Below are positions 23,649 to 32,550 of a stretch of 64,000 bases of DNA, in pieces (positions within the stretch are counted from its first letter, which is position 1; each line of letters begins with the position of its first letter). The position numbers were made by a program, and so were the translations under genes. Under the pieces are notes generated by a model, which was not told where the DNA came from, searched no databases, and saw only the letters and a program-made list of their open reading frames with translations. The stretch spans positions 30,603 to 94,602 of the forward strand of contig CALWYZ010000010.1 of assembly GCA_944385895.1 (NCBI GenBank). The letters are read 5' to 3'. Origin of the DNA: an uncultured Clostridia bacterium (GTDB taxonomy: Bacteria > Bacillota > Clostridia > Oscillospirales > QAKW01).

Positions 23649-24410
23649 ATGATAATTGGAGCGCAGTTGTATACTTTGCGAAATTATTGCAAAACCCTTG
23701 AGGATTTTGCTTTGACTATGAAAAGGACAGCGGATATTGGCTATACTACAGTCCAGGTTTCCGGCACCTGCTCATATCAGCCTGAGTGGCTTGCTCAACA
23801 GTTAAAGAAAAACGGTCTTAAATGTGTAATTACGCACTATAATCCGGATCGTATTGCTGAAGATACCGATACGGTTATATCGGAACATGATGTATTTGAT
23901 TGTAAATATATAGGTCTGGGAAGTGTGCCGTGGAAAATAAAAGAAGATGAAGATTATAATAAATTTGTAAAGAAATTCAAACCTGCAGCAAAAAAAATTG
24001 CCGAGTCAGGTAAGTATTTTATGTATCATAATCATCAGTTTGAGTTTTCAAAATCCGCAGACAATAAATTGTATCTTCAAAAAATGTCTGAGGATTTTGA
24101 ACCTGATATTATGGGTTTTACACTTGATACATATTGGATTCAGTTTGCCGGCGGCGATCCGGCGGAGTGGATCGAAAAATTCAGCGGACGTGTGCCATGT
24201 ATTCATTTAAAGGATATGGAGTGCGAAAACAGTGCTCAAAAAATGGCTCCTGTGGGGGATGGAAACATCAACTTTAAACGTGTGCTTTATGCCGCACAAA
24301 ATGCCAACACGGAGTATCTGCTTGTTGAACAGGATGACTGCTATGGTAAAGACCCGTTTGAATGTTTAAAAAGAAGTTATCAATACCTGATCGCGCAGGG
24401 ATTAAAATAA
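23649..24410 (+). CDS. sugar phosphate isomerase/epimerase family (TIM barrel), 253 aa
   Basis: A second, shorter member of the same TIM-barrel superfamily. Key blocks: YHNHQFEFSK, TLDTYWIQFAGGDPAEWI and HLKDME, giving the Glu/Asp/His metal set. It is only distantly similar to the gene upstream, so it is not a recent duplicate. Its neighbours are two oxidoreductases, and such trios often run an oxidation-epimerisation-reduction cycle on a sugar; the substrate is unknown. Confidence 0.85.
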   Translation: MIIGAQLYTLRNYCKTLEDFALTMKRTADIGYTTVQVSGTCSYQPEWLAQQLKKNGLKCVITHYNPDRIAEDTDTVISEHDVFDCKYIGLGSVPWKIKEDEDYNKFVKKFKPAAKKIAESGKYFMYHNHQFEFSKSADNKLYLQKMSEDFEPDIMGFTLDTYWIQFAGGDPAEWIEKFSGRVPCIHLKDMECENSAQKMAPVGDGNINFKRVLYAAQNANTEYLLVEQDDCYGKDPFECLKRSYQYLIAQGLK

Positions 24411-24428
24411 TTTTACGAGGGCTTTAAT

Positions 24429-25595
24429 ATGAAACAAGTAAAAATCGGAATTATCGGTATCGGTAATATGGGATCAAATCATTTGAGAAATATCGAAGGC
24501 GGAAAATGTCCAGAAATACAGGTAGTGGCAGTTGCTGATATCAATCCTAAAAGACTTGAATGGGCTAAAAAAGAATACGGTGAAAAAATAACGCTGTTTG
24601 ATGATGCTCTAAAAATGTTGGACAGCGGACTTATTGAGGCAGCTATAGTTGCTGTACCGCATTATGATCACCCTAAGTACGCAATCGAGTGCTTAAAACG
24701 TGACATTCATGTTATGGTTGAAAAACCGGCCGGTGTTTATACAAAGCAGGTCAGAGAAATGAATGAATTTGCCAAAAAATCCAAAGCAAAATTTGGTTTG
24801 ATGTTCAATCAACGTACAAGCGATGTTTACAGAAAAATGCGTGAATTGGTAAAAAGCTCAGATTTGGGTCAAATCCGTCGTACCAGCTGGATAATAACAA
24901 ATTGGTATCGTCCACAGGCGTATTATGATTCAGGCTCATGGAGAGCAACTTGGAGCGGAGAAGGCGGCGGAGTTCTTCTTAACCAGTGCCCGCACAACTT
25001 AGACCTGTGGCAGTGGATATGCGGAATGCCCGTAAAGGTATCTACAAAAATGCATTTTGGCAAGTGGCATGATATTGAGGTCGAGGACGATGTTACGACG
25101 TACGTAGAATATGAAAACGGTGCCACAGGGACATTTATAACGTCAACCGGAGACGTGCCGGGCACAAACCGATTTGAAATAACTTTGGATAAAGGAAAGC
25201 TCGTTGCGGAAAATAATAAACTGTATCTTTGGGAACTCGATGTGCCAGAACCTGAATTTTCAAAAATCAATAAAATTCCGTTTGGTCATCCACAATCGGC
25301 AAAGGCTGAGGTTGAGACAGACGGCAAATATGAACAGCATCCGGGAGTTTTAAATGCATTTGCAGCTGCAATTCTAAGAGATGAGCCGCTGATTGCTTCC
25401 GGAGAAGAAGGCATCTACGGTTTAACTCTGTCAAATGCTATGCACTTATCTGCATGGCTCGGTAAGGAAATAACCTTGCCATTTGATGAAGATTTGTTTT
25501 ATAATGAACTCCAGAAAAGAATAAAGCAGTCACATAGAAAAGGAAATATAATTGAAAATATTGCTGATACGTCTTCAACTTTTGAAGGCATTTAA
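24429..25595 (+). CDS. Gfo/Idh/MocA family oxidoreductase, 388 aa
   Basis: NAD(P)-dependent sugar oxidoreductase. The Rossmann start is KIGIIGIGNMGSNHL, the dinucleotide-fold motif VEKPAGVYTKQVREMN has the conserved Lys, and GEGGGVLLNQCPHNLDLWQW contains the catalytic His near residue 195. It is closely similar to the next gene over the whole length. Substrate unknown; the context indicates a hexuronate- or aldonate-derived sugar. Confidence 0.93.
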   Translation: MKQVKIGIIGIGNMGSNHLRNIEGGKCPEIQVVAVADINPKRLEWAKKEYGEKITLFDDALKMLDSGLIEAAIVAVPHYDHPKYAIECLKRDIHVMVEKPAGVYTKQVREMNEFAKKSKAKFGLMFNQRTSDVYRKMRELVKSSDLGQIRRTSWIITNWYRPQAYYDSGSWRATWSGEGGGVLLNQCPHNLDLWQWICGMPVKVSTKMHFGKWHDIEVEDDVTTYVEYENGATGTFITSTGDVPGTNRFEITLDKGKLVAENNKLYLWELDVPEPEFSKINKIPFGHPQSAKAEVETDGKYEQHPGVLNAFAAAILRDEPLIASGEEGIYGLTLSNAMHLSAWLGKEITLPFDEDLFYNELQKRIKQSHRKGNIIENIADTSSTFEGI

Positions 25596-25618
25596 CAAAT
25601 ACGCGGAGGCAGGGAATA

Positions 25619-26791
25619 ATGGAATACATCAGAGTAGGTATTATCGGTGTCGGAAATATTGGCAGTGCGCACCTGAATTGGATCGTTGATAATCCTGACT
25701 GCGGCATGAAAATCACGGCACTATGTGATATTGACCCGATAAAGCAAAGAGCACTTCGGACAAAGTATTCAGACATACATGTTTTTTCCGACTATCATCA
25801 ACTACTTAAAAGCCGGATTACCGATGCAGTGATTATTTCTACTCCACACTATTTGCATCCTATAATAGCGATAGACGCGTTTTGCAATGATCAGCATGTA
25901 CTTATTGAAAAACCGGCAGGTGTGTACACCGAAAAAGTACGTGAGATGAACAAAATAGCAAAGGACAGTAAAAAAGTCTTTTCTATAATGTTTAACCAGC
26001 GTACCAATCCTCTTTTTTTACGAGCGAGGGAAATTGTGCAAAGCGGACAGCTGGGAACAGCAAAAAGATTTGTATGGATAATTACTAATTGGTATCGCAC
26101 ACAGGCATATTATGATTCTGCGTCTTGGCGTGCGTCTTGGAACGGAGAAGGCGGGGGAGTATTGCTAAACCAGGCTCCTCATAATTTGGATATCTGGCAA
26201 TGGATATTTGGTATGCCAAACAAGATTTTTTCTGTATGTTCAACAGGTAAATATCATAATATTAATGTTGAAGACGATGTTGTAATTCAAGCAGAGTATA
26301 AAAACGGAGCATCAGCTACTTTTATAACCTCTACCGGAGAAACTCCGGGTACCAACCGCCTGGAAATCAGCGGAGATTTGGGAAAGATAGTGTTGGAAAA
26401 GAATAAACTTTGCTGGTGGAAACTGAGAAAACCTGAACGAGAATTTTGTTTTACAGAGAAAAATGCTTTTTATCGTCCCGATACAGTTTACGAAGAAATT
26501 ACATCATCTCAGCCCTCAGGGCATTTTGTTATTCTTAAAAATTTTGCTGATGCGATTTTGAACAATACCCCTCTAATTGCACCCGGAATTGAAGGGTTGA
26601 ATTCACTTATAATTTCAAATGCCGCATATTTATCTACATGGACAAACGGATGGATAACATTGCCGTTTGACGAAAAACTTTTTGAAAAATATTTAAAAGA
26701 TCAATGTAATAAAGAAAATAATCTGAATAAAACTTCAAACAATATCTTTTTAAACAAAGGCTATGATGAACGCTGGCAGGTTCAATGGTAA
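25619..26791 (+). CDS. Gfo/Idh/MocA family oxidoreductase (tandem paralog), 390 aa
   Basis: A paralog of the preceding gene: the same IITNWYR-x-QAYYDS and GEGGGVLLNQ-x-PHNLD-x-WQW blocks and the same EKPAGVYTEKVREMN motif. The C-terminus is longer and more divergent (Asn- and Lys-rich). The strong conservation of the active-site blocks but divergence elsewhere suggests an older tandem duplication with different substrates. It ends the operon at a bidirectional terminator. Confidence 0.93.
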   Translation: MEYIRVGIIGVGNIGSAHLNWIVDNPDCGMKITALCDIDPIKQRALRTKYSDIHVFSDYHQLLKSRITDAVIISTPHYLHPIIAIDAFCNDQHVLIEKPAGVYTEKVREMNKIAKDSKKVFSIMFNQRTNPLFLRAREIVQSGQLGTAKRFVWIITNWYRTQAYYDSASWRASWNGEGGGVLLNQAPHNLDIWQWIFGMPNKIFSVCSTGKYHNINVEDDVVIQAEYKNGASATFITSTGETPGTNRLEISGDLGKIVLEKNKLCWWKLRKPEREFCFTEKNAFYRPDTVYEEITSSQPSGHFVILKNFADAILNNTPLIAPGIEGLNSLIISNAAYLSTWTNGWITLPFDEKLFEKYLKDQCNKENNLNKTSNNIFLNKGYDERWQVQW

Positions 26792-26793
26792 AA

Positions 26794-26827
26794 ATAAGCC
26801 CTTCCGATAATATTCGGAAGGGCTTAT
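26794..26827. terminator. bidirectional rho-independent terminator
   Basis: ATAAGCCCTTCCGA and TCGGAAGGGCTTAT form a 14-bp stem with a 6-base loop. It lies between the convergent uronate operon and the HAD gene and is AT-rich on both sides. Confidence 0.85.
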
Positions 26828-26857
26828 ATAATTTTAAATGTGTAGCTTTGAAAAATA

Positions 26858-27502
26858 TCAGGTATCAATATATTTAAGCAAATCCGATGGTGTTGTCAGT
26901 ATACCGTCAGCATCGCTGAATTTGCTGTCGCCGTAAAATCCCCAGGATGCGCCCAAAGCCAGAGCACCTGAGTTCTTGCCTGTTTTAATATCGATATCAC
27001 TGTCGCCGCAGTATATGCATTGGTCTGCAGTAATGGAAAACTTATCTGCAATTTTGTAAACCATATATGGATCAGGTTTTGTAGGTATGTTTTCGCGTTG
27101 ACCGTATACCAAATCAAATTTGTCTTTAAAAAAAGCATCACAGGCGTTTACAACTATCAGATGCGGCTTATTTGAGAGTACAGCAATTTTTATATTACGT
27201 TCTATAAGAATATCTATCAGTTCTCTAATCCCGCTGTAAGGTTTGATGCCGTGAAGACCGTTTTTGTTATATATGTCAATATAATATTCGTAGAACTGGG
27301 TAAAAATTGACGGATCACCATTGACGTATTTGAATATTCTTTCTATCAAAACTTTTGCTCCCTGGCCGACAAATTCAGGAAAAACATCAGTTGGCAGCTG
27401 CTTCATGCCAAAATGTGAAAGAGCAAGATTGCCACAGTAAGCTATTGAATCAAGTGTATTTAAAAGAGTTCCGTCCAAATCAAAAATAACAGCTTTTTTC
27501 AA
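26858..27502 (-). CDS. HAD family hydrolase (phosphoglycolate phosphatase-like), 214 aa
   Basis: Cytosolic phosphatase of the haloacid-dehalogenase superfamily. Motif I is FDLDGTLLNTLDS with the nucleophile Asp8, motif II AVLSNKPH, and motifs III/IV KPDPYMVYK and YCGDSDIDIKTG. The helical cap follows motif I. It resembles phosphoglycolate phosphatases and beta-phosphoglucomutases; substrate unknown. It is convergent with the uronate operon and separate from it. Confidence 0.9.
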   Translation of the reverse strand: MKKAVIFDLDGTLLNTLDSIAYCGNLALSHFGMKQLPTDVFPEFVGQGAKVLIERIFKYVNGDPSIFTQFYEYYIDIYNKNGLHGIKPYSGIRELIDILIERNIKIAVLSNKPHLIVVNACDAFFKDKFDLVYGQRENIPTKPDPYMVYKIADKFSITADQCIYCGDSDIDIKTGKNSGALALGASWGFYGDSKFSDADGILTTPSDLLKYIDT

Positions 27503-27562
27503 GTTATCACCATAATTTTTTTAAAAATTATATCATTAATGATTGTTGTTGTCAATTTATGA

Positions 27563-27591
27563 TTGAAAACGTATGCATTTTTTGTTATAAT
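27563..27591 (+). promoter_or_regulatory. sigma-A promoter of uvrC operon
   Basis: TTGAAA (27563-27568), a 17-bp spacer and a perfect TATAAT (27586-27591) precede uvrC by 26 bp. GGAGGTG lies at about 27606. Confidence 0.8.
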
Positions 27592-27617
27592 ATTTTTATA
27601 TTTACGGAGGTGTTGCT

Positions 27618-29417
27618 GTGAACAATAAAATACAGAACAAGCTTGCAGTTCTCACTTCTGATCCCGGCGTTTATATCATGAAAAACGCAAACGATGATAT
27701 TATTTATGTCGGTAAGGCAAAAAATTTAAAAAACAGGGTAAGCCAATATTTTGTGGCAAATTCTCAGCATTCACCTAAAGTGCTCAGGATGGTGTCAAAT
27801 ATAGATCATTTTGAGTATATTGTGACAGACTCAGAGCTGGAAGCGCTGATTTTGGAGAATAACCTAATAAAGCAGCATAAGCCTAAATATAATATTTTGC
27901 TAAAAGACGACAAAACATATCCGTTTATCGCATTGAATAAAAATTCTGATTATCCGCGATTTACTTTATCAAGAAAGCGTTCAGACCCGTCTTTTCGCTA
28001 TTTCGGTCCGTTTCAGTCGTCAAAATCTGTGTGGGACATAATACGGACTATAAATGCTGTGTTTGGGTTATACGGCTGCAATCATGTGTTTCCGCGAGAT
28101 TTTAATAAATTTAGACCATGCCTTAATTATCATATAGGCAAATGCGTCGGCATTTGTACAGGGAAAATAAGTTCCGCAGAGTATAAGGAAAATGTAAGTC
28201 AGGCTGTTGCATTTCTTAACGGTGACTATAAAAAGGTATTGTCTGATCTTGAGTCTGAAATGCTGTGCTGCAGCAAGGATTTAAATTTTGAAAAGGCTGC
28301 AGTATTGCGTGATCGGATAGACAGTATAAAAAGACTTGAGTCCAAACAGATCATTGTATTGTCTCCGGATGTAAACCGTGATATTATAGCACATTCTGAG
28401 CTGGAGGATGAAATATGCTTTTCGGTAATGCATATAAGACAGGGAAAGCTTCTCTTTCAGGATACAGTTTTTATCAGCGATTCATCTGATGATATAATCG
28501 GTGTGTTTATAGAAAGGTATTATCAGCAAAAGGACATAATACCCAAGGAAATAGCAGTGGAACATATGCCTAAGTCTCATCAGCTGCTGTCACAGTGGCT
28601 ATCATCTCAGCGCGGAAGTTTGGTCAAGCTTTTTGAAGCAAAGAAAGGTGAAAGCGCAAGACTAATAGAAATGTGTCGAAAAAATGCTTTAGAAAAGTTG
28701 GCAGAAAAGCGTTCCAACGGTGTCAGATCAAATAAACTTATGGGTCAGATTGCCCAGATGCTGGGAATTTCAAAAATCCCATCAAGAATAGAAATGTATG
28801 ATATATCTCACTTTGGTGGTGACAGTACAGTCGGAGGCATGGTGGTATGGGAAAACGGCCGCTTCAGAAAAAGCGAATATAAAAAATTCAAGTTCGATGA
28901 TGCTGTACAGGATGATTATAAGCATACTTATGAAATGATAGAACGCAGGTTAAAACGGCTTGACAGCGGTTCTGAAGGCTTTAATAAAGCTCCGGATATA
29001 ATTTTTCTGGATGGCGGAGCGGGACATTTAAATGCGGTTTATGAGCTTGTCTCAAAAAGAAATATAAATATTTTTGGTTTGGTAAAGGACAGAAAGCATC
29101 GTACTCGCGCATGCGTAAGTATAAAAGGAGAGGTGGATTTACGGGTAAATCCGGCAGTATTCAAGTTTTTTACTAATCTGCAGGATGAGGTGCATAGGTA
29201 TGCAATATCTTATATGCAGAAAAAGAAAAGCGGACAAATGTTTTCTTCTGAACTTATGTCTGTTCCAGGTGTAGGCAAAGCTCGTTATAAATCATTAATG
29301 GACCATTTTAAGACTATTGATAATTTAAAAAACGCCGGTGTCGAAGAAATCTCAAAAATAAACGGGGTATCAAATGAACTTGCCGAAAAAATTTACAATA
29401 GCCTCAGGGAGGTCTAA
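27618..29417 (+). CDS. uvrC: excinuclease ABC subunit C, 599 aa
   Basis: Dual-incision nuclease of nucleotide excision repair. An N-terminal GIY-YIG nuclease (GVYIMKNANDDIIYVGKAK) is followed by a UVR helical segment near residue 200 (DFEKAAVLRDRIDSIK-type), the RNase H-like second nuclease domain and C-terminal helix-hairpin-helix motifs (VPGVGKARYKSLM). Length is normal. It uses GTG 27618. Downstream rsmD and coaD are 3 bp away and overlapping, so the three form an operon. Confidence 0.97.
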   Translation: MNNKIQNKLAVLTSDPGVYIMKNANDDIIYVGKAKNLKNRVSQYFVANSQHSPKVLRMVSNIDHFEYIVTDSELEALILENNLIKQHKPKYNILLKDDKTYPFIALNKNSDYPRFTLSRKRSDPSFRYFGPFQSSKSVWDIIRTINAVFGLYGCNHVFPRDFNKFRPCLNYHIGKCVGICTGKISSAEYKENVSQAVAFLNGDYKKVLSDLESEMLCCSKDLNFEKAAVLRDRIDSIKRLESKQIIVLSPDVNRDIIAHSELEDEICFSVMHIRQGKLLFQDTVFISDSSDDIIGVFIERYYQQKDIIPKEIAVEHMPKSHQLLSQWLSSQRGSLVKLFEAKKGESARLIEMCRKNALEKLAEKRSNGVRSNKLMGQIAQMLGISKIPSRIEMYDISHFGGDSTVGGMVVWENGRFRKSEYKKFKFDDAVQDDYKHTYEMIERRLKRLDSGSEGFNKAPDIIFLDGGAGHLNAVYELVSKRNINIFGLVKDRKHRTRACVSIKGEVDLRVNPAVFKFFTNLQDEVHRYAISYMQKKKSGQMFSSELMSVPGVGKARYKSLMDHFKTIDNLKNAGVEEISKINGVSNELAEKIYNSLREV

Positions 29418-29419
29418 AA

Positions 29420-29977
29420 ATGATGAGAATTATTTCCGGAATAAGGCGCGGGAAAAAACTGCTTACTCTTTCCGGTGATACCACACGTCCTACACTTGAA
29501 CGTGTAAAACAGGCATTTTTTAATGCAATTCAATTTGAAATAAGCGATAAAACAGTTCTGGATCTATTCTCGGGAAGCGGCCAGTTGGGACTTGAGGCTA
29601 TTTCTAGAGGTGCTCGGTTTTGCTTTTTTAATGATTACTCGCAGCAGGCATGTAAAATCATTGAAAAGAATATCAAAGCATGCGGATTTGAACAATTATG
29701 TCAGCTTACTTGCAAAACATATTCGGATTGTGTTAAAATGATTAGGCTAAAGGGGCAAAAGGTATCGCTTGTATTTTTGGATCCGCCTTACGGCAGAAAT
29801 TTAATACCTGATGCCTTGGAGCTTATGTGTAAAAATGATATACTTGACACTTCTTGTATTGTAGTGTGTGAAAGTGCAAAGTCAGATGTTATCCTCAATC
29901 GTAACTTTAAAATCAGGCAGGAGTATTTTTATTCGGATATCAAAATAACTATTCTCGAACGGAGAAATGATATATGA
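29420..29977 (+). CDS. rsmD: 16S rRNA (guanine-N2-)-methyltransferase RsmD, 185 aa
   Basis: Methylates G966 of 16S rRNA. MRIISGIRRGKKL is the family start, with LDLFSGSGQLGLEAISRGA the SAM-binding motif and FLDPPYGRN the catalytic NPPY-type motif (here DPPY). It follows uvrC at 3 bp and its stop overlaps the coaD start (ATGA). The rsmD-coaD pair is widely conserved in Firmicutes. Confidence 0.95.
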   Translation: MMRIISGIRRGKKLLTLSGDTTRPTLERVKQAFFNAIQFEISDKTVLDLFSGSGQLGLEAISRGARFCFFNDYSQQACKIIEKNIKACGFEQLCQLTCKTYSDCVKMIRLKGQKVSLVFLDPPYGRNLIPDALELMCKNDILDTSCIVVCESAKSDVILNRNFKIRQEYFYSDIKITILERRNDI

Positions 29978-30465
29978 AGCAAAAAAACGCAATTTATCCC
30001 GGATCTTTTGATCCTATTACAAAAGGGCATATGGATATTATAAAACGTTCCGCTAAGATGTTTGATAAGCTATATGTTGCGGTACTTACAAACTCTTCTA
30101 AAAGTTGTTGCTTTACTATTGAAGAGAGAATGGAAATGATGCGAAAGTGTACATCTGACATGCAAAATGTGGAGGTTTGTACCTTTTCGGGACTGTTGGC
30201 CGAGTATGCAAAAAAGATCGACGTAGTAACAAGTATAAGGGGACTGCGTGCCGTGACGGATTTTGAATATGAATTTCAGATGGCACTGACAAATAAAAAA
30301 ATAAATAAGGAACTTGAAACAATATTTTTAACAACCAATTCAAAATATATGTATTTGTCTTCAAGTATAGTAAAAGAAATTGCGCGCAACGGCGGTGATA
30401 TCAGTGATTTTGTGCCGAGCGTTGTGCTGGATGATATAAAAAACAGACTGCAGAGAAAGGATTAA
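29974..30465 (+). CDS. coaD: phosphopantetheine adenylyltransferase, 163 aa
   Basis: Fourth step of coenzyme A synthesis: 4'-phosphopantetheine + ATP to dephospho-CoA. The nucleotidyltransferase motif GSFDPITKGHMDII (T/HxGH) is at the N-terminus, and YMYLSSSIVKEIARNGGDIS near the end is the second family block. Size is standard. It overlaps rsmD by 4 bp. Confidence 0.97.
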   Translation: MKQKNAIYPGSFDPITKGHMDIIKRSAKMFDKLYVAVLTNSSKSCCFTIEERMEMMRKCTSDMQNVEVCTFSGLLAEYAKKIDVVTSIRGLRAVTDFEYEFQMALTNKKINKELETIFLTTNSKYMYLSSSIVKEIARNGGDISDFVPSVVLDDIKNRLQRKD

Positions 30466-30469
30466 TATT

Positions 30470-30922
30470 ATGGATTTTGAAGAAATACTTAACGCACTGG
30501 AAGATTTAGTAGAGAATTCATGGACTCTTCCCATGTCCGGCGGACGTACAGTTGTTGACAGTTCGCAAATTTTGGAGTTTGTTAAAGAAATGCGCTTAAA
30601 TCTCCCCGAAGAAATAAAAAAATCAAAGCGTATAATCAAGGAACGCGATGATATAATCAGTCGTGCTCGCATGGAGTCGGAAGGAATTATAAATGCAGCA
30701 CAGACACAGGCAAAGAAAATGCTTTCTCAGGAAGAAGTATATAAAAACGCTCAAATCAGAGCAAACGAGATAGTCGCTAACGCTCAGAGTGCTGCAAAGG
30801 AACTCAGAAGCGCTACAGTGGAGTATTGTGACAATGTACTTAAAAAGACAGAAGAAACACTCAGAAAAGGTTATGAAAGTGTATCTGAAACAAGAAAGAA
30901 TATAAGAAAGTCCGAAAAATAA
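30470..30922 (+). CDS. coiled-coil ATPase-subunit-like protein, 150 aa
   Basis: A helical protein with an Ala/Glu/Arg-rich coiled coil in the last 90 residues (RARMESEGIINAAQTQAKK). It resembles the E/H stalk subunits of rotary ATPases or DivIVA-like scaffolds, and homologs downstream of coaD are common in Clostridia with no known function. It has no membrane segment. It follows coaD by 4 bp, and its stop overlaps the next start by one base. Confidence 0.75.
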   Translation: MDFEEILNALEDLVENSWTLPMSGGRTVVDSSQILEFVKEMRLNLPEEIKKSKRIIKERDDIISRARMESEGIINAAQTQAKKMLSQEEVYKNAQIRANEIVANAQSAAKELRSATVEYCDNVLKKTEETLRKGYESVSETRKNIRKSEK

Positions 30923-31659
30923 TGTCTGAAAAAATAAAAAACCGTGTGCACATGCTGGATATTTTAAGAGGCGGTGCAGTATTGGGTATGGTGTTGCATC
31001 ATGGTCTGGTTTCATATGAGATAATCTTTTCATCTAGCATTGATTTGCTATATACAGAAGCGTTTTATATACTTCAGCTGTTGTTTGTAGCAGTGTTTTT
31101 GCTGGTATCCGGTATTTGTACTAATTACAGCAGCAGTGTACTTAAAAGAGGTATTATTGTCTTTTCAGCCGCGCTTTTGGTATCTTTTGCTACATGTATA
31201 ATTTTACCCGCAATTGGATTTACAGGCTTGAATATATATTTTGGTATACTACATATGTTCGGTCTTTCAATGATATTGTACGCGTTGCTGAGAAAGTTTT
31301 TTGAAAAAATCAACCCGATCGCAGGTATTATAATTTTCAGTTTACTGTTTATTGCTTATTATATTTATTATCGCACGGGTCCTGTAAGTTCCTCATATTT
31401 CCTTATGATTTTCGGAATTTTGCCTGAAAGTATCAAAAGCTATGGTGATTATTATCCGCTGCTTCCGTATTTCTTTCTGTTTATAGTTGGAACTTATATA
31501 GGAAAATATATAAAAAGAGGCGATTTTCCGGCATGGTTTTATAATGCCAGGTTTGTACCCCTTGAAATTTGCGGCAGATATTCTTTATGGGTATATATTC
31601 TGCATCAGCCGATTATTTTCGGAATCTTATATATTGTATGGGCGCTTATGAATATATAA
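30922..31659 (+). CDS. DUF1624 / heparan-alpha-glucosaminide N-acetyltransferase-like membrane protein, 245 aa
   Basis: Integral membrane protein with about seven helices. The N-terminal motif RVHMLDILRGGAVLGMVLHH is typical of DUF1624 and the related acyltransferase-3-like families, with the conserved DxxRG and HH in the first helix. Acyl transfer across the membrane is the family hypothesis; the substrate is unknown. It is the last gene of the uvrC operon, before a terminator. Confidence 0.8.
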   Translation: MSEKIKNRVHMLDILRGGAVLGMVLHHGLVSYEIIFSSSIDLLYTEAFYILQLLFVAVFLLVSGICTNYSSSVLKRGIIVFSAALLVSFATCIILPAIGFTGLNIYFGILHMFGLSMILYALLRKFFEKINPIAGIIIFSLLFIAYYIYYRTGPVSSSYFLMIFGILPESIKSYGDYYPLLPYFFLFIVGTYIGKYIKRGDFPAWFYNARFVPLEICGRYSLWVYILHQPIIFGILYIVWALMNI

Positions 31660-31661
31660 TA

Positions 31662-31698
31662 AAATGCTGCAGCATTTGCCTGCAGCATTTTATTTTTT
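31662..31698. terminator. terminator between convergent genes
   Basis: AAATGCTGCAG and CTGCAGCATTT form an 11-bp stem with a 7-base loop followed by TATTTTTTT. It also lies at the end of the convergent transporter gene. Confidence 0.85.
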
Positions 31699-32550
31699 TA
31701 TATCAAATTCACTTGCCATTGCAGATGCGATTATCAATAGCGCTCCTAAAGCTCCTGATAAACCTATGTTTTCTTTTAATATTATTGTAGAGAGCAGAAT
31801 TGCAGCAGCAGGATCTATATAGCTTAGAATGGCGACAGTTTGAGGCGGAAGGCTTTTAATGGAATTAAAATAAAGTACATATGCAATTCCTGTATGCAAA
31901 ATGCCTATCAGAATTAGTACTGACACAGATGTAAAGCTTATTTGAGATATACTTGAACTTTCTGAAATTATAAAATACGGAACAATTATGATTGCTGCTA
32001 TAAGCAATTGGCAAATCGTTTTTTCTAACGCGGTTATATCTTTTAAAAACTTATTTATAATGATAACTGATGTATAAAATACGGCAGCACCCGTGCCAAG
32101 TAAAATGCCTTTGATACTGCCAAATGAAAAGCTCGGCGAAAATATCCCGGAAATACATGCCATTCCTATAAGAGCACCTGTTATACAAATTATTTTTTTC
32201 AGTGTCAGCTTTTCTCTTAATATGACGGATGAGACAATTATCAAGAAAATCGGAGCAAAATAATAGCAGAGGGTTGCCACCGCAACGGAAGTATATCTAT
32301 ATGCCTCAAACAGCAAAACCCAGTTAATTCCTATTGCCGCTCCGGAAAGCAGTAATAGCAGCCAATTTTTTCTGATTGCCGCAAAAGATATTTTCTTTTT
32401 TGAAACCAGAGAAAATATCAGTAAAAACAATACACCTACAAAGCCTCTGCACATGGCAATAAAACCTGAAGGAAGAGAAACAAGCCGTACAAACAGACCT
32501 ATTGTTGAAAAAATAAGCATTGAAAATACAAGTTGAATTTTATCGGTCAT
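31690..32550 (-). CDS. EamA family (drug/metabolite) transporter, 286 aa
   Basis: Ten predicted membrane helices in two EamA repeats, with the pattern of the DMT superfamily: RLVSLPSGFIAMCRGFVG early, WVLLFEAYRYTSVAVATLCY at the end of the first repeat and the second-repeat counterpart near SLPPQTVAILSYIDPAAA. Substrate and direction are unknown. It overlaps or abuts the U32 peptidase gene upstream (both at 32550), so they may be co-transcribed. Confidence 0.9.
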   Translation of the reverse strand: MTDKIQLVFSMLIFSTIGLFVRLVSLPSGFIAMCRGFVGVLFLLIFSLVSKKKISFAAIRKNWLLLLLSGAAIGINWVLLFEAYRYTSVAVATLCYYFAPIFLIIVSSVILREKLTLKKIICITGALIGMACISGIFSPSFSFGSIKGILLGTGAAVFYTSVIIINKFLKDITALEKTICQLLIAAIIIVPYFIISESSSISQISFTSVSVLILIGILHTGIAYVLYFNSIKSLPPQTVAILSYIDPAAAILLSTIILKENIGLSGALGALLIIASAMASEFDIKK

